NCBI GenBank assembly: GCA_902469555.1
Contig: CABRDB010000109.1
Span: 1 to 15,168, forward strand
Origin: an uncultured Collinsella sp.
Lineage (GTDB): Bacteria > Actinomycetota > Coriobacteriia > Coriobacteriales > Coriobacteriaceae
Direction of reading: 5' to 3'
DNA: 15,168 nt
This document shows positions 5,807 through 14,348 of this stretch, piece by piece; the first letter of the stretch is position 1; each line of letters starts with the position of its first letter. Below the pieces are notes generated by a model. That model ran no database searches. It was not told where the DNA came from and saw only the letters and a program-made list of their open reading frames with translations. The position numbers and the translations under genes were made by a program.

Positions 5807-6490
5807 CTACATCTGCATAAACGGGTTCTGCATAAGTTCGCGCGCCATCGTGGTCGAATCGCCATGGCCCGTCAAGCAAACGGTATCGGGCGGAAGCATC
5901 TTGGCAAGTTTGGAGAGCGAGCGCATAATCGCCGCCTCGTCACCGCCGGAAAGATCGGTACGACCGTGGCTGCCCGGGAAAAGCGTGTCGCCCACAAAGG
6001 CGATGTTCCCCCGCTCGGTCGCGGCGAACAGGACGATGCCGCCCGGCGTATGCCCCGGCGTCTCGATCACCTGCAGGCAGACGTCGCCCACCTCGATTGT
6101 ATCGCCCTCGGCAAGCAAACGCGTCGGCTCACCCGGATCGGGTGTCTCGATACCCCACATGGCGCGCTGCTCCTCGATATTTGCGCGAGGTACCGTCACG
6201 TCCTTAGCGCACAACTCATATAGCGCGCTGTCGCCAACGACAGCTCGAACCCCGGCAACCCCGCCAACATGGTCGGCATGACCGTGCGTGCAGACAGAGC
6301 CGAGTACGCGCACCTCAGGATGCGCGGTGCGGATATGCTCCACAAGACACTCGCCCTCCCACGCCGGATCGACGATTAAGCACTCGTCATTCGAAATCAC
6401 GGCGTAACTGTTGGTCTGAATGGGGCCGTTGACGAGCGCCTCAATCGAAGCCGCACCTCGGGGTGTCAGGTCCAAAGTCATATCGCCCAT
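5807..6490 (-). CDS. MBL-fold metallo-hydrolase (glyoxalase II-like)
   Basis: A 227-residue metallo-beta-lactamase-fold hydrolase. The metal-binding motif THGHADH (68-74) is intact, with further ligands His147 (TPGHTPGG), Asp168 (FVGDTLFPGS) and His209 (TGHGD), so two metal ions can be bound. The pattern matches the glyoxalase II-like group of cytoplasmic thioester hydrolases, but the true substrate is unknown. The ATG at 6490 is chosen because GGAGG lies eight bases upstream; the ATG at 6496 would be only two bases from it. A hairpin separates it from rel upstream. MBL-fold hydrolases of this group are often found next to rel, so it may be expressed by read-through from the recJ-rel transcript. 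Confidence 0.92.
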   Translation of the reverse strand: MGDMTLDLTPRGAASIEALVNGPIQTNSYAVISNDECLIVDPAWEGECLVEHIRTAHPEVRVLGSVCTHGHADHVGGVAGVRAVVGDSALYELCAKDVTVPRANIEEQRAMWGIETPDPGEPTRLLAEGDTIEVGDVCLQVIETPGHTPGGIVLFAATERGNIAFVGDTLFPGSHGRTDLSGGDEAAIMRSLSKLAKMLPPDTVCLTGHGDSTTMARELMQNPFMQM

Positions 6491-6512
6491 GCGCATACCC
6501 TCCTTCTAAAAT

Positions 6513-6544
6513 ACGTTCGAGGCACCAAACGATGCCTCGAACGT
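6513..6544 (-). terminator. Inverted repeat between rel and MBL hydrolase
   Basis: A perfect 12-bp stem (6513-6524 with 6533-6544) with an 8-base loop is followed on the minus strand by ATTTTA. The T run is short, so this is either a leaky terminator of rel or a hairpin that lowers expression of the next gene. It ends 22 bases before the MBL gene start codon. Confidence 0.6.
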
Positions 6545-6578
6545 AACCAATATCTATGATGCTGAGAGGCTCTCGCAC

Positions 6579-8939
6579 CTACACACGGCGCTTGAGCTGA
6601 GCTCCGCCTTCGCCGGGCATAAGACGGCGAGCGTCGTAGACCGAATCGACACTGCTGATGGAAGCCAGCAGCGGATCCAGACCACTCGCGTCCGAGATCT
6701 CGACCATAAAGCGCAGGGTTGCAATACCCTCGCGGTTGGTCGACGTGGCGGCAGAAAGGATATTGCCGCCCGCATCGCCAATGGCAATGGTGACATCCTT
6801 GAGCAGGCCCATACGGTCCAAGCACTCGACCACGATCTCGACCTGGAAGAGGGTGTCGGCAGCGCCGTCCCACTCCACATCGATCATGCGCTCGGGATGT
6901 TCCATAAGACCCTTGACGTTGGGGCAGTTGGCGCGATGTACCGAAACGCCACGACCGCGCGTGATGAAGCCGACGATGTCGTCGCCCGTCACGGGGTTGC
7001 AGCAATGAGCCAGACGGACCAGCAGGCCGCTGTTGCTCTCGCCCTTGACGATAATGCCGTTACTTGCGCTCTTGCCGCGCTTTTGCGGCTTGCGGTTGGA
7101 GCCGCGAGCAGGCTGTTTCACGACCTCGGCGATAGCCTCGGCCTTGGTGAGCTGTTCCTCGGGCTTGGGGTCCAAGATTTGCTCGACCTTATTGCCCACA
7201 GCGCGCGGGGCAACCTTGCCGGCGCCGACGGCGGCAAACAGGTCCTCGAGCTGCTTGAAGTTAAACTGCTCCGCTACGGCGTTGAGCGCACGCGTTGATC
7301 GCGGCGTAGAGATGCCATACCCGCGCTTGCGCAGGTCCTTGGCCAGTATATCGCGGCCGGCAGCAGCGTCATCGTCTTTGGTCGCGGCGGCGAAGTAACG
7401 GCGAATCTTTGATTTGGCCGAAGGTGTCTTGACGATCTTAAGCCAATCGCGCGACGGCTTAGAGCTCTTGTTAGTCAGAATCTCGACACGGTCACCCGTC
7501 TTGATTTCGTGCGTGAGCGGCGCCACCGCACCGTTGATCTTGGCGCCGACGCAGTGGTTACCGACCTCGGTATGAACGGCGTAGGCAAAGTCGAGCGGTG
7601 TAGAGCCGGCACGAAGCGCCATGACCTCGCCTTTGGGCGTAAAGACAAAAATTTCCTGGTCGAACAAGTCGACCTTCAGTGAGTGCAGGTATTCCTTGGC
7701 ATCGGTGATCTCGTCAGACGCCGCCCAGTCGAGTGAGTGCTTAAGCCAGTTGATCTGGTCGTCCAGACGCTGCGCATCGTTGGTCTTAGAGGCAGACGAT
7801 CCGCCCGACTTCTTGTACAGCCAGTGGGCGGCGATGCCGTACTCTGCCTGCTCGTGCATCTCATAGGTTCGAATCTGAATCTCAAGCGGGCGGGCCGTGG
7901 GGCCGATAACCGTCGTATGGAGTGACTGGTAGTTATTGACCTTGGGCATGGCGATATAGTCTTTAAAGCGACCGGGCATGGGATGCCACAAGGTATGCAC
8001 GGCACCAAGCGTGGAATAGCAATCGCGCACCGAATGAGTGATGACGCGCAGCGCCACCAGGTCGTAAATCTCGGAGAACTCCTTGCCCTTGCGCTTCATC
8101 TTTTGATAGATGGACCAATAGTGCTTGGAACGACCGTTGATCTGAAAGCCCTCAAGACCAATGCGATTGAGCTCATCGGTGAGCGTCTTGATGGTCTCGG
8201 CAAGATAGCGCTCGCGAACCTCGCGCGATTCGGCTACCATGCGCGCGATGCGCTGGTAGGCATCGGGCTCCAAGTAGAAGAAGGACAGGTCCTCGAGCTC
8301 CCACTTGATTGAGCTCATGCCCAGGCGGTCGGCCAGAGGCGCGTATACGTCCATGGTCTCGCGCGCCTTAAACAGACGGCGGTCCTCGCGCAGGGCGGCA
8401 AGCGTGCGCATGTTATGCAGGCGGTCGGCGAGCTTGACGATGATGACGCGAATGTCCTTGGACATGGCGAGGAACATCTTGCGCAGCGTGAGGGCCTGCT
8501 TCTCGTCCATGCTGTCGACTTCGATGTTGGTGAGCTTGGTCACGCCATCGACGAGCTCGGCCACCGTATCACCAAACAGACCCGAAACATCGGTAAGCGA
8601 GGTCTCGGTATCCTCGACGGTATCGTGCAGCAGCGCGGCGCACACCACATCGCAGTCCATCTTAAGATCGGCCAAAATGATGGCAACCTCGACGGGATGG
8701 TTAATGTACATCTCGCCCGAGCGCCGCTTTTGGTTGCAGTGCTTCTCGGCAGCAAAGCAGTAGGCCTGCTCCACCTTGGAGAAGTCATCCTCATTCATAT
8801 ATTTGAGGCACAGGCGCTCCAGCTTGTCGTAGCTGTCCGCCATAATCTCGGGCGGCAGCTCATCAGCATGCTTATAGTGCTCCATCTCCGAGAACGGCTG
8901 GAGGGTGGAATCATGGGCGGTACGGGCTGCGGCATCCAT
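6579..8939 (-). CDS. relA: Bifunctional (p)ppGpp synthetase/hydrolase Rel
   Basis: A 786-residue long RelA/SpoT homologue controlling the stringent response. It makes (p)ppGpp from ATP and GTP/GDP when amino acids are short and degrades it otherwise. HD hydrolase domain, about 60-215: RRSGEMYINHP and LLHDTVED with His105-Asp106 intact. Synthetase domain, about 265-375: YDLVALRV, RFKDYIAMPKVNNYQSLHT and EIQIRT (353-358). TGS domain about 428-490, conserved-cysteine region 637-675 (LAHCCNPVTGDDIVGF...), ACT domain about 697-775. Both active sites look functional. The ATG at 8939 has AAGGGGA upstream and follows the recJ-recQ stop by 15 bases, so it is the second gene of that transcript. The symbol could equally be rel or spoT. 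Confidence 0.97.
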   Translation of the reverse strand: MDAAARTAHDSTLQPFSEMEHYKHADELPPEIMADSYDKLERLCLKYMNEDDFSKVEQAYCFAAEKHCNQKRRSGEMYINHPVEVAIILADLKMDCDVVCAALLHDTVEDTETSLTDVSGLFGDTVAELVDGVTKLTNIEVDSMDEKQALTLRKMFLAMSKDIRVIIVKLADRLHNMRTLAALREDRRLFKARETMDVYAPLADRLGMSSIKWELEDLSFFYLEPDAYQRIARMVAESREVRERYLAETIKTLTDELNRIGLEGFQINGRSKHYWSIYQKMKRKGKEFSEIYDLVALRVITHSVRDCYSTLGAVHTLWHPMPGRFKDYIAMPKVNNYQSLHTTVIGPTARPLEIQIRTYEMHEQAEYGIAAHWLYKKSGGSSASKTNDAQRLDDQINWLKHSLDWAASDEITDAKEYLHSLKVDLFDQEIFVFTPKGEVMALRAGSTPLDFAYAVHTEVGNHCVGAKINGAVAPLTHEIKTGDRVEILTNKSSKPSRDWLKIVKTPSAKSKIRRYFAAATKDDDAAAGRDILAKDLRKRGYGISTPRSTRALNAVAEQFNFKQLEDLFAAVGAGKVAPRAVGNKVEQILDPKPEEQLTKAEAIAEVVKQPARGSNRKPQKRGKSASNGIIVKGESNSGLLVRLAHCCNPVTGDDIVGFITRGRGVSVHRANCPNVKGLMEHPERMIDVEWDGAADTLFQVEIVVECLDRMGLLKDVTIAIGDAGGNILSAATSTNREGIATLRFMVEISDASGLDPLLASISSVDSVYDARRLMPGEGGAQLKRRV

Positions 8940-8954
8940 CGAGGTCCCCTTCCC

Positions 8955-11900
8955 CTAGGCCCGCGGTACGATCGGGCGGTTAACTTTGGCTAGCATATCA
9001 GAAGCGCACGAATCGAGCGCCCAGCTCCGGAAAGCCGAGAACTCCATGCGCGAGCGCAAGCCCTCCAAATAGCGAATTGACCTGCTTAATTGCACGCGAC
9101 CGGGATTTTCGGCCATCGCGATGCGACGCGTATCGTCAAACCCCGAAACGCGACAGAAACCAAGCTCTTCGAAGATTCCCAGGCCGCTTTCCACCGAGCG
9201 CTCGTCGACCGGCGTGCGAGCATCGATGGCAAGACACATCTGAGCGATGTCGATATCGCTCGCGCAGAATGAATCGTCCCCCGTCTTGCCGCGGTTGGAG
9301 CGCCACATGGTCTGCAGCGCTCGATAGAGCGTGACAAGCTCATCGCGCTCGGGCGCGTAACAATCGAGCAGGCGCTCGTTAATTCGGGCGTCGCGCGACG
9401 AATAGAGCAGGTGAATCACGGCGGGCTGGCCATCGCGGCCGGCACGGCCACTCATCTGGTTAAACTCAATCGTACCAAACGGCATGTGGTAGAGCACGAC
9501 ATGGCGGATATCGGGCAGGTTGACGCCCTCACCAAAAGCCGAGGTTGAAACGATGCAGCTGAGACTTCCGTCTCTAAAGGCTTCTTCAACACGGCGGCGA
9601 TCGGAGCGCGCAAGCCCGGCGTTATAGAACGCGATATGGGTCGCACAGTCAGGCACGCGTTTGCGCAACGTCTTGGCAAGCGCCACGGACTGGTCGCGCG
9701 AGTTCACGTAAATGACGGTCTTCTCCCCCGTCGCCACGATCGACACCAGGCGATTTTCGCGGCTCGCAAGGTCACGGTCGTCCTCGAGCTGCAGGTTCTC
9801 GCGAACGGTCTCGTCGACCACCGTCCTGGTAATCGGTAATACACGAGCAAGCTCCGCCACAACCGGAGCCGTCGCGGTAGCCGTTGCCGCCATGACAACG
9901 GGGTCGCCCAGGGCCTTGAGGATATCGGGCATGTCGAGATAGGCGCTGCGGTCGCCGCCCTTGGCAAGACCGGCATGATGCGCCTCATCGATAACGACAA
10001 AACCGATGCGCCCCGAACGCGCAAAGCGATCGCGGTGAATGGACAGAAACTCGGGCGTCGTGAGCACGATGCCGGTGCGGCCCGAAGCCAAGCCGGCAAA
10101 CACGTCATCGCGCGCCGCTTCCACGGTCTCGCCGGTCAGCACGCCTACGCCAATGCCGAGCGCGGCCATCGTCGAGGAAAGGTGATAGGCCTGGTCGGCA
10201 ACGAGCGCGCGCAGCGGATAGACAAAGATACTCGCACGCCCGCGAAGAACCGCCTCGCGCGCGGCATGCACATGGAAGATAAGAGACTTGCCGCGCCCCG
10301 TTCCCATAACGGCCAGAACACTTTGGTGATCGGCCAGGGCATCGAGCGCCTCGACCTGCGCGCGGTGCGGCTGGTTCGATCCGATAAAGCTGTGAATGAG
10401 CGAGCGCGTGAGCTCGGTATAGGAAAGCTGGGCAAGCGTCTCGCGTTTACGCGACTCCAGGCGCAGTCCAGAATCCGCCGGTTGTACGCCGCGGCGAAGC
10501 TCACATGCCGGGTCGTCAACGCTGGGTGCCGTGGTATCGCGGACCAAGACATCTTTGATCATGAGCTTGGGCTTCACACGTCCCTGCCAATGCTCGGCAA
10601 CGGCCTCGAATACCAAGTCGACGGCGCTGTCGCAATTGATAAGCCTATCGATCTGCGGTACGCGGAACATAATGGCAGGCACACTCGCGGCTCCATCCGT
10701 CGCCACGAAGCGCATATGCTCGCCGGTCTTACCCACCACGGCACGATCACACATCGTCACGCCCTCGGCAGCCAGCAGCGGCACCTTATTACCCTGGCCA
10801 AACGGCTCAAGGCGGGAAATCTGCTCGATGGTCTCGATATTCAATTCGGAAAGGTCGACCGTGGCGGCAACCTCATCGGTGTCCTCAAAGTCCTCGGCGG
10901 GAAGCTCGGACAGCACAGCGGAAAGGCGACGACGGAACTCGTCGAGCTTGGACGCCTCGATGGTCACGCCCACCGCACCGGCATGCCCGCCGCGGCGAAT
11001 CAGCAGGTCGGAACAGCGCTCGACGGCTTCGAACAGGTTGACCTTGCCCACCGAGCGGCCCGAGCCACGTGCTATACCGTCCTCGATAGAGAAGAGCAAC
11101 GCCGGCACGTGATATCGGTTGGTAAGGCGGCTCGCCACGATGCCTTTAACGCCCTCGTGCCAGCCCTCGCCACCCACGACGATTGCGCGACCGCCATCAT
11201 AGGTCTCCTCGACCTTTGCCATGGCATCACGCGTGAGCTCCGCCTCAATCTCGCGACGCTGACGGTTGATCTCCTCGAGCTCGGCCGCCAGTGCACTTGC
11301 CTCGATAGGATCGCGGGTAAGCAGCAGGTCGAGCGCCAGCTTGGGATCGGCCATGCGGCCGGCGGCGTTTAAGCGGGGAATGAGCGAGAACGATAGACCG
11401 TCCGCCGTAATGGTAGCCAGATCGGCCTTGGCGAGCGCTGCAAGCGCGATGTAACCGGGACGAGCCGTCACGCGCATCTGCTGGATGCCCTCGGCGACCA
11501 GTGCGCGATTCTCGGGCGTGAGCGGCATCATGTCGGACACGGTGCCCAGTGCCGCGACCTCAATCAGCGAACGCCAATACGACGGCTTGCCCAGACGCTC
11601 GCCCAAAACCTGCACCAGCTTGAGCGCCACACCGGCACCGGCAAGTTCACGCGAGGGGCCCTTATCCTCGAGTTTAGGGTCGGTCAGGGGCACGCCCTGC
11701 GGCACCTGATCGGAGGGCTCGTGATGGTCCGTGACCACCAAATCGATCCCCAGGCTCTCCAGATAGGAAACCTCTTCTTTGGCGGCAATGCCGTTATCGA
11801 CGGTCACGATCAGCTGGGGACGAGCGAGCTCGTTAACGCGGTCGAGCGCCGCGCGCGAAAGACCGTAGCCCTCGTCAAAGCGATGTGGAATAAACGGCGT

Positions 11901-12242
11901 AACATCGGCGCCAAACGTGCGCAGTGCCTCGGTCAACAGACAGGTCGATGTAATACCGTCGACGTCGAAATCACCAAAGACGGCGATGCGTTCGCGGTTG
12001 CGAATAGCACGCTCGACGCGGTCGGCAACGACCGACATGCCCGGGATAATGAGTGGATCGGCCCAATCACGGTCGAGCGAAGGCGTCAAAAATAGCTGGC
12101 CTTCCTCGATGGATGTAATGCCGTGCGCAACCATAATGCGCGCCACCAGCCCGGGTATGCCCAGACCAGCCGAAAGCTCCTTTTCGAGCTCGGGATTTTG
12201 CTGAGCGACCGCCCAGCGATGCGTCGTCTTAAGCGATGACAT
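8955..12242 (-). CDS. recJ: RecJ exonuclease fused to RecQ-like helicase
   Basis: A 1095-residue two-part protein. Residues about 1-570 are RecJ, the 5'-3' single-strand DNA exonuclease: FGDFDVDG (89-96), VTVDNGIA, TDHH (171-174), IPRLNAAGRM, the DHHA1 segment GWHEGVKGIVASRL, and RRGGHAGAVG. Residues about 610-950 are a RecQ-like superfamily 2 helicase: Walker A MGTGRGKS (646-653), VVIDEAHH with DEAH at 752-755, MAATATATAP, and motif VI QMSGRAGRDG (929-938). The last 150 residues lack the four-cysteine zinc site of standard RecQ and may form a winged helix. The two activities normally cooperate in RecF-pathway repair. The ATG at 12242 begins MSSLKTTHRWAV and has GGGGTGGG upstream; a GTG at 12287 would add 15 residues. 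It heads the rel transcript. Confidence 0.95.
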   Translation of the reverse strand: MSSLKTTHRWAVAQQNPELEKELSAGLGIPGLVARIMVAHGITSIEEGQLFLTPSLDRDWADPLIIPGMSVVADRVERAIRNRERIAVFGDFDVDGITSTCLLTEALRTFGADVTPFIPHRFDEGYGLSRAALDRVNELARPQLIVTVDNGIAAKEEVSYLESLGIDLVVTDHHEPSDQVPQGVPLTDPKLEDKGPSRELAGAGVALKLVQVLGERLGKPSYWRSLIEVAALGTVSDMMPLTPENRALVAEGIQQMRVTARPGYIALAALAKADLATITADGLSFSLIPRLNAAGRMADPKLALDLLLTRDPIEASALAAELEEINRQRREIEAELTRDAMAKVEETYDGGRAIVVGGEGWHEGVKGIVASRLTNRYHVPALLFSIEDGIARGSGRSVGKVNLFEAVERCSDLLIRRGGHAGAVGVTIEASKLDEFRRRLSAVLSELPAEDFEDTDEVAATVDLSELNIETIEQISRLEPFGQGNKVPLLAAEGVTMCDRAVVGKTGEHMRFVATDGAASVPAIMFRVPQIDRLINCDSAVDLVFEAVAEHWQGRVKPKLMIKDVLVRDTTAPSVDDPACELRRGVQPADSGLRLESRKRETLAQLSYTELTRSLIHSFIGSNQPHRAQVEALDALADHQSVLAVMGTGRGKSLIFHVHAAREAVLRGRASIFVYPLRALVADQAYHLSSTMAALGIGVGVLTGETVEAARDDVFAGLASGRTGIVLTTPEFLSIHRDRFARSGRIGFVVIDEAHHAGLAKGGDRSAYLDMPDILKALGDPVVMAATATATAPVVAELARVLPITRTVVDETVRENLQLEDDRDLASRENRLVSIVATGEKTVIYVNSRDQSVALAKTLRKRVPDCATHIAFYNAGLARSDRRRVEEAFRDGSLSCIVSTSAFGEGVNLPDIRHVVLYHMPFGTIEFNQMSGRAGRDGQPAVIHLLYSSRDARINERLLDCYAPERDELVTLYRALQTMWRSNRGKTGDDSFCASDIDIAQMCLAIDARTPVDERSVESGLGIFEELGFCRVSGFDDTRRIAMAENPGRVQLSRSIRYLEGLRSRMEFSAFRSWALDSCASDMLAKVNRPIVPRA

Positions 12243-12294
12243 AGGCGCCCACCCCCGATAGGGGCAGGTCGCCGCAATACCTCTCACGGTTCAT
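12229..12294 (-). CDS. Possible 21-residue leader ORF overlapping recJ start
   Basis: ATG at 12294 opens a frame MNRERYCGDLPLSGVGAYVIA ending in TAA at 12229-12231, so its end overlaps the start of the recJ-recQ frame by 14 bases. AGAGGA lies about nine bases upstream of the ATG. The overlapping layout would suit translational coupling, with the ribosome finishing the leader restarting at the recJ ATG. It also contains a CCCC-TATC-GGGG hairpin. No homologue is known to me and chance is possible. Confidence 0.3.
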   Translation of the reverse strand: MNRERYCGDLPLSGVGAYVIA

Positions 12295-12350
12295 AGCGAT
12301 GAGTCCTCTGTGTATGCCCGCTTCGGCAGGCAGATCTGTTGAACGGATTT

Positions 12351-12356
12351 ATTATA
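12351..12356 (-). promoter_or_regulatory. -10 element of recJ-rel operon (candidate)
   Basis: The minus strand has a perfect TATAAT here, 109 bases before the recJ ATG and 57 before the leader ORF. No good -35 is found 16-18 bases upstream, so the match rests on the -10 alone. RNA would start near 12344. Confidence 0.5.
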
Positions 12357-12421
12357 CCGTGCGGCGCGGACGCAAATCGCCGCAGCACGCCGCGGTTTCG
12401 GTAAACGATGCCGGTAATACC

Positions 12422-12467
12422 CTCGAAATAATCGAGCGTTTCTGACGCACGGACACATGTGAGCGTC
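12422..12467. promoter_or_regulatory. Small inverted repeats between divergent genes
   Basis: The gap between recJ (minus) and the transporter (plus) holds CTCGA..TCGAG (12422-12436), GACGC..GCGTC (12444-12467) and inside it the palindrome CACATGTG (12454-12461). These could be regulator sites for the transporter, but each is short. No convincing transporter promoter is seen. Confidence 0.25.
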
Positions 12468-12518
12468 TAGCATATCCAGTCAAAACGGATTCACGAGCAA
12501 AGGGAGTCACAAGAGCAT

Positions 12519-13517
12519 ATGAAGCAATGGGTTGGACTGGGCAAGTTTCTCGCGGGGCACATGCAAATCATCGTTCCGATTTGCGTGGCGCTCGGCGTGC
12601 TCTTTCCTCAACAGATCGGCGTTCTCAAGCCCATCGTTCCCACCTTGTTTGCCTTTATGACGTTCCAAGGTGCGCTCAGCAACACCTTTCACCAGGTAGC
12701 CGAGGTGTTCCACCGTCCGCTGCACCTGATTGTGGCATTGTTGGTCTCGGCGGCGCTTATTCCCATCGCGGCCTATGCCATGGGATCGTTGTTCTTTGGT
12801 TCCAACCCCAACCTTGTCTGCGGCATCGTGCTCGAATACAGTGTGCCCGTGGCAGTCACCGCTTTTATGTGGATCAGCATGTTCGGCGGCAACGGCCCGC
12901 TCGCGCTCACCATCATCCTGACGTCCTCGGTTATATCGCCCGTAACGATTCCGCTCACGCTCAAGCTCCTGTTGGGCGCCACCGTCGCAATCGATGTTCC
13001 GAGCATGATGCAGAACATGGCCTTTATGATTGCCATCCCCGCCGTGCTCGGCATCGTGATCAACGAGCTCACGCACGGCTGGGGACACGAGAAACTCTCC
13101 CCCGCGCTCTCGCCCGCCTGCAAGTTCATGATGATGGGCGTTATTGCCTCCAACTCCACCGCCATGAGCGAGTACGTGCTACACATGAACGCGGTGCGCC
13201 TGGAAGTCGCCCTCTTTATTCTGGCGTTCGCCATCAGCGGTTTTGTCGTGGGCATTCTGGTCGCCCGCGCGTTGCACCTGCCGTATAGCGAGACGACCAC
13301 CATGTGCTTTACCTGCGGCATGCGCAATATCTCTTCGGGCGCCGTCATCGCCACGCAATACTTTCCGGGCGAAGTTGTGTTTCCCGTCATGTGTGGAACG
13401 TTGTTTCAGCAGGTGCTCGCCTCGCTTATCGGACATCTCTTTGAACGTCTGACCGGCGAGGAGCGCGCCGCCCAGCGCAAGCGGGTCGAGGCCGGCCGCG
13501 ATGCAATGGCGCGCTAA
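12519..13517 (+). CDS. Bile acid:sodium symporter (BASS) family transporter
   Basis: A 332-residue integral membrane protein with about ten hydrophobic segments and a charged C-terminus, the usual size and shape of BASS carriers. Family-like features are the polar break around YSVPVAVTAFMWISMFGGNG and the second half ending CGMRNISSGAVIA followed by YFPGEVVFPVMCG, matching the two-repeat pattern of these sodium-coupled importers. The substrate cannot be told: bile acids, pantothenate and other organic anions are all carried by relatives. The start ATG at 12519 has AAGGGAG upstream at a rather long spacing (about 12 bases). It is the only plus-strand gene, divergent from recJ and convergent with the GalT-like gene. 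I recognise the family but not a specific member. Confidence 0.75.
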   Translation: MKQWVGLGKFLAGHMQIIVPICVALGVLFPQQIGVLKPIVPTLFAFMTFQGALSNTFHQVAEVFHRPLHLIVALLVSAALIPIAAYAMGSLFFGSNPNLVCGIVLEYSVPVAVTAFMWISMFGGNGPLALTIILTSSVISPVTIPLTLKLLLGATVAIDVPSMMQNMAFMIAIPAVLGIVINELTHGWGHEKLSPALSPACKFMMMGVIASNSTAMSEYVLHMNAVRLEVALFILAFAISGFVVGILVARALHLPYSETTTMCFTCGMRNISSGAVIATQYFPGEVVFPVMCGTLFQQVLASLIGHLFERLTGEERAAQRKRVEAGRDAMAR

Positions 13518-13534
13518 ACCGTCCGCAGTGTGCG

Positions 13535-13560
13535 GGCGCTCACTTTACGATGTGAGCGCC
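13535..13560. terminator. Shared hairpin between convergent genes
   Basis: A perfect 9-bp stem (13535-13543 with 13552-13560) with an 8-base loop. It sits 18 bases after the transporter stop codon, and the loop contains the stop codon of the convergent GalT-like gene. It could act on both transcripts, but no T run follows it on the plus strand, so termination would be weak. Confidence 0.5.
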
Positions 13561-14345
13561 TCCAGATGTGCGCGGAGTCGCTCCGCATCGACATCGAGCG
13601 TGGTCTCAGCATTGACCTGAGCCAGCCGATACCCGACAAAGTAGGGTGAAACCACCCAACGTGGAAGCGCCTTGGCAATGGTCCGGCCGCTCATGTGATA
13701 GAAGAACAGGTTGTACGACTCTGCACGACCGCCATGGTGCTCGTGCAAGATATAGCGCAGAGCTACCTGGATTGCGTCGGCGAAGAGATCCGCCTCGGCT
13801 TGGTCTCTCGTGTCATCGCTGGCGGCGATTCCCTGCGGGGCTGAAACGTTGATCTCAAAGAACCCCATGATCGGTTCGGTTGAGATGTTGACCGCGATTC
13901 TCCCCTGTCGCCAGACATTGATGCCTTCGAAATTGGCAGAAGTCAGCGAAGCATAGCCGTCTTCCTGCTCCAAACCCACAATCTGCATGTGCGGATGGAC
14001 GAGGCTGCCGCCCGAAAGCGGGCCTTTGTTCTTGTACATGAGCACACTGCAGTACTGTTGGGAATCGATCATCTGCTGCCAACAGCCCAGGGCAAACCGC
14101 ATCACATGATGCAGCTCATCCGGTTCATAGGTCACCAGGTCGGCGTCGTGATTGGCAGACTCGATCAATACGGTCTGACGTGTGGCCCGCAATGTCTTGA
14201 ACTTATTCTCGAGCCAGATGCAGTCACCATCGCGCTGGATGATGTTGGCAAGCCCCTCCGTGTCGCAAAAGGGGCACGCGGTGCCAGGGCGACGATTATC
14301 GTCGGGCTTACCGCTCGCCTGCTGAACGTCAAATACCAGCGCCAC
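13545..14345 (-). CDS. GalT-like nucleotidyltransferase (DUF4931-type)
   Basis: A 266-residue protein of the HIT/galactose-1-phosphate uridylyltransferase fold. CPFC (24-27) resembles the GalT zinc knuckle, ESANHDADL (62-70) matches a conserved GalT strand, and GGSLVHPHMQIVG (112-124) contains the H-x-H-x-Q motif (His117, His119, Gln121) in which the second histidine carries the nucleotide in GalT. It is shorter than classical GalT and best fits the DUF4931 group, whose substrate is not settled. The start is GTG at 14345, with AGAGGT upstream; the start lies three bases after the cutC stop, so the two genes are certainly cotranscribed and likely coupled. A bridging role in sugar-nucleotide metabolism is only inference. 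Confidence 0.8.
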   Translation of the reverse strand: MALVFDVQQASGKPDDNRRPGTACPFCDTEGLANIIQRDGDCIWLENKFKTLRATRQTVLIESANHDADLVTYEPDELHHVMRFALGCWQQMIDSQQYCSVLMYKNKGPLSGGSLVHPHMQIVGLEQEDGYASLTSANFEGINVWRQGRIAVNISTEPIMGFFEINVSAPQGIAASDDTRDQAEADLFADAIQVALRYILHEHHGGRAESYNLFFYHMSGRTIAKALPRWVVSPYFVGYRLAQVNAETTLDVDAERLRAHLEALTS

Positions 14346-14348
14346 GGG

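Noticed and set aside
5613..5879. N-terminal extension of the aldolase to an upstream ATG at 5879
   Set aside because: The extra 89 residues are not aldolase-like and run into the MBL gene; the strong AGGAGG before 5612 marks the real start.
9975..11372. A 465-residue open frame on the plus strand
   Set aside because: It lies wholly antisense to the recJ part, has no recognisable motifs and follows from GC-rich codon use; the minus-strand gene has clear motifs throughout.
12243..12287. GTG start at 12287 for recJ-recQ
   Set aside because: No ribosome site precedes it and the extra 15 residues are not RecJ-like; the leader ORF also overlaps this stretch.
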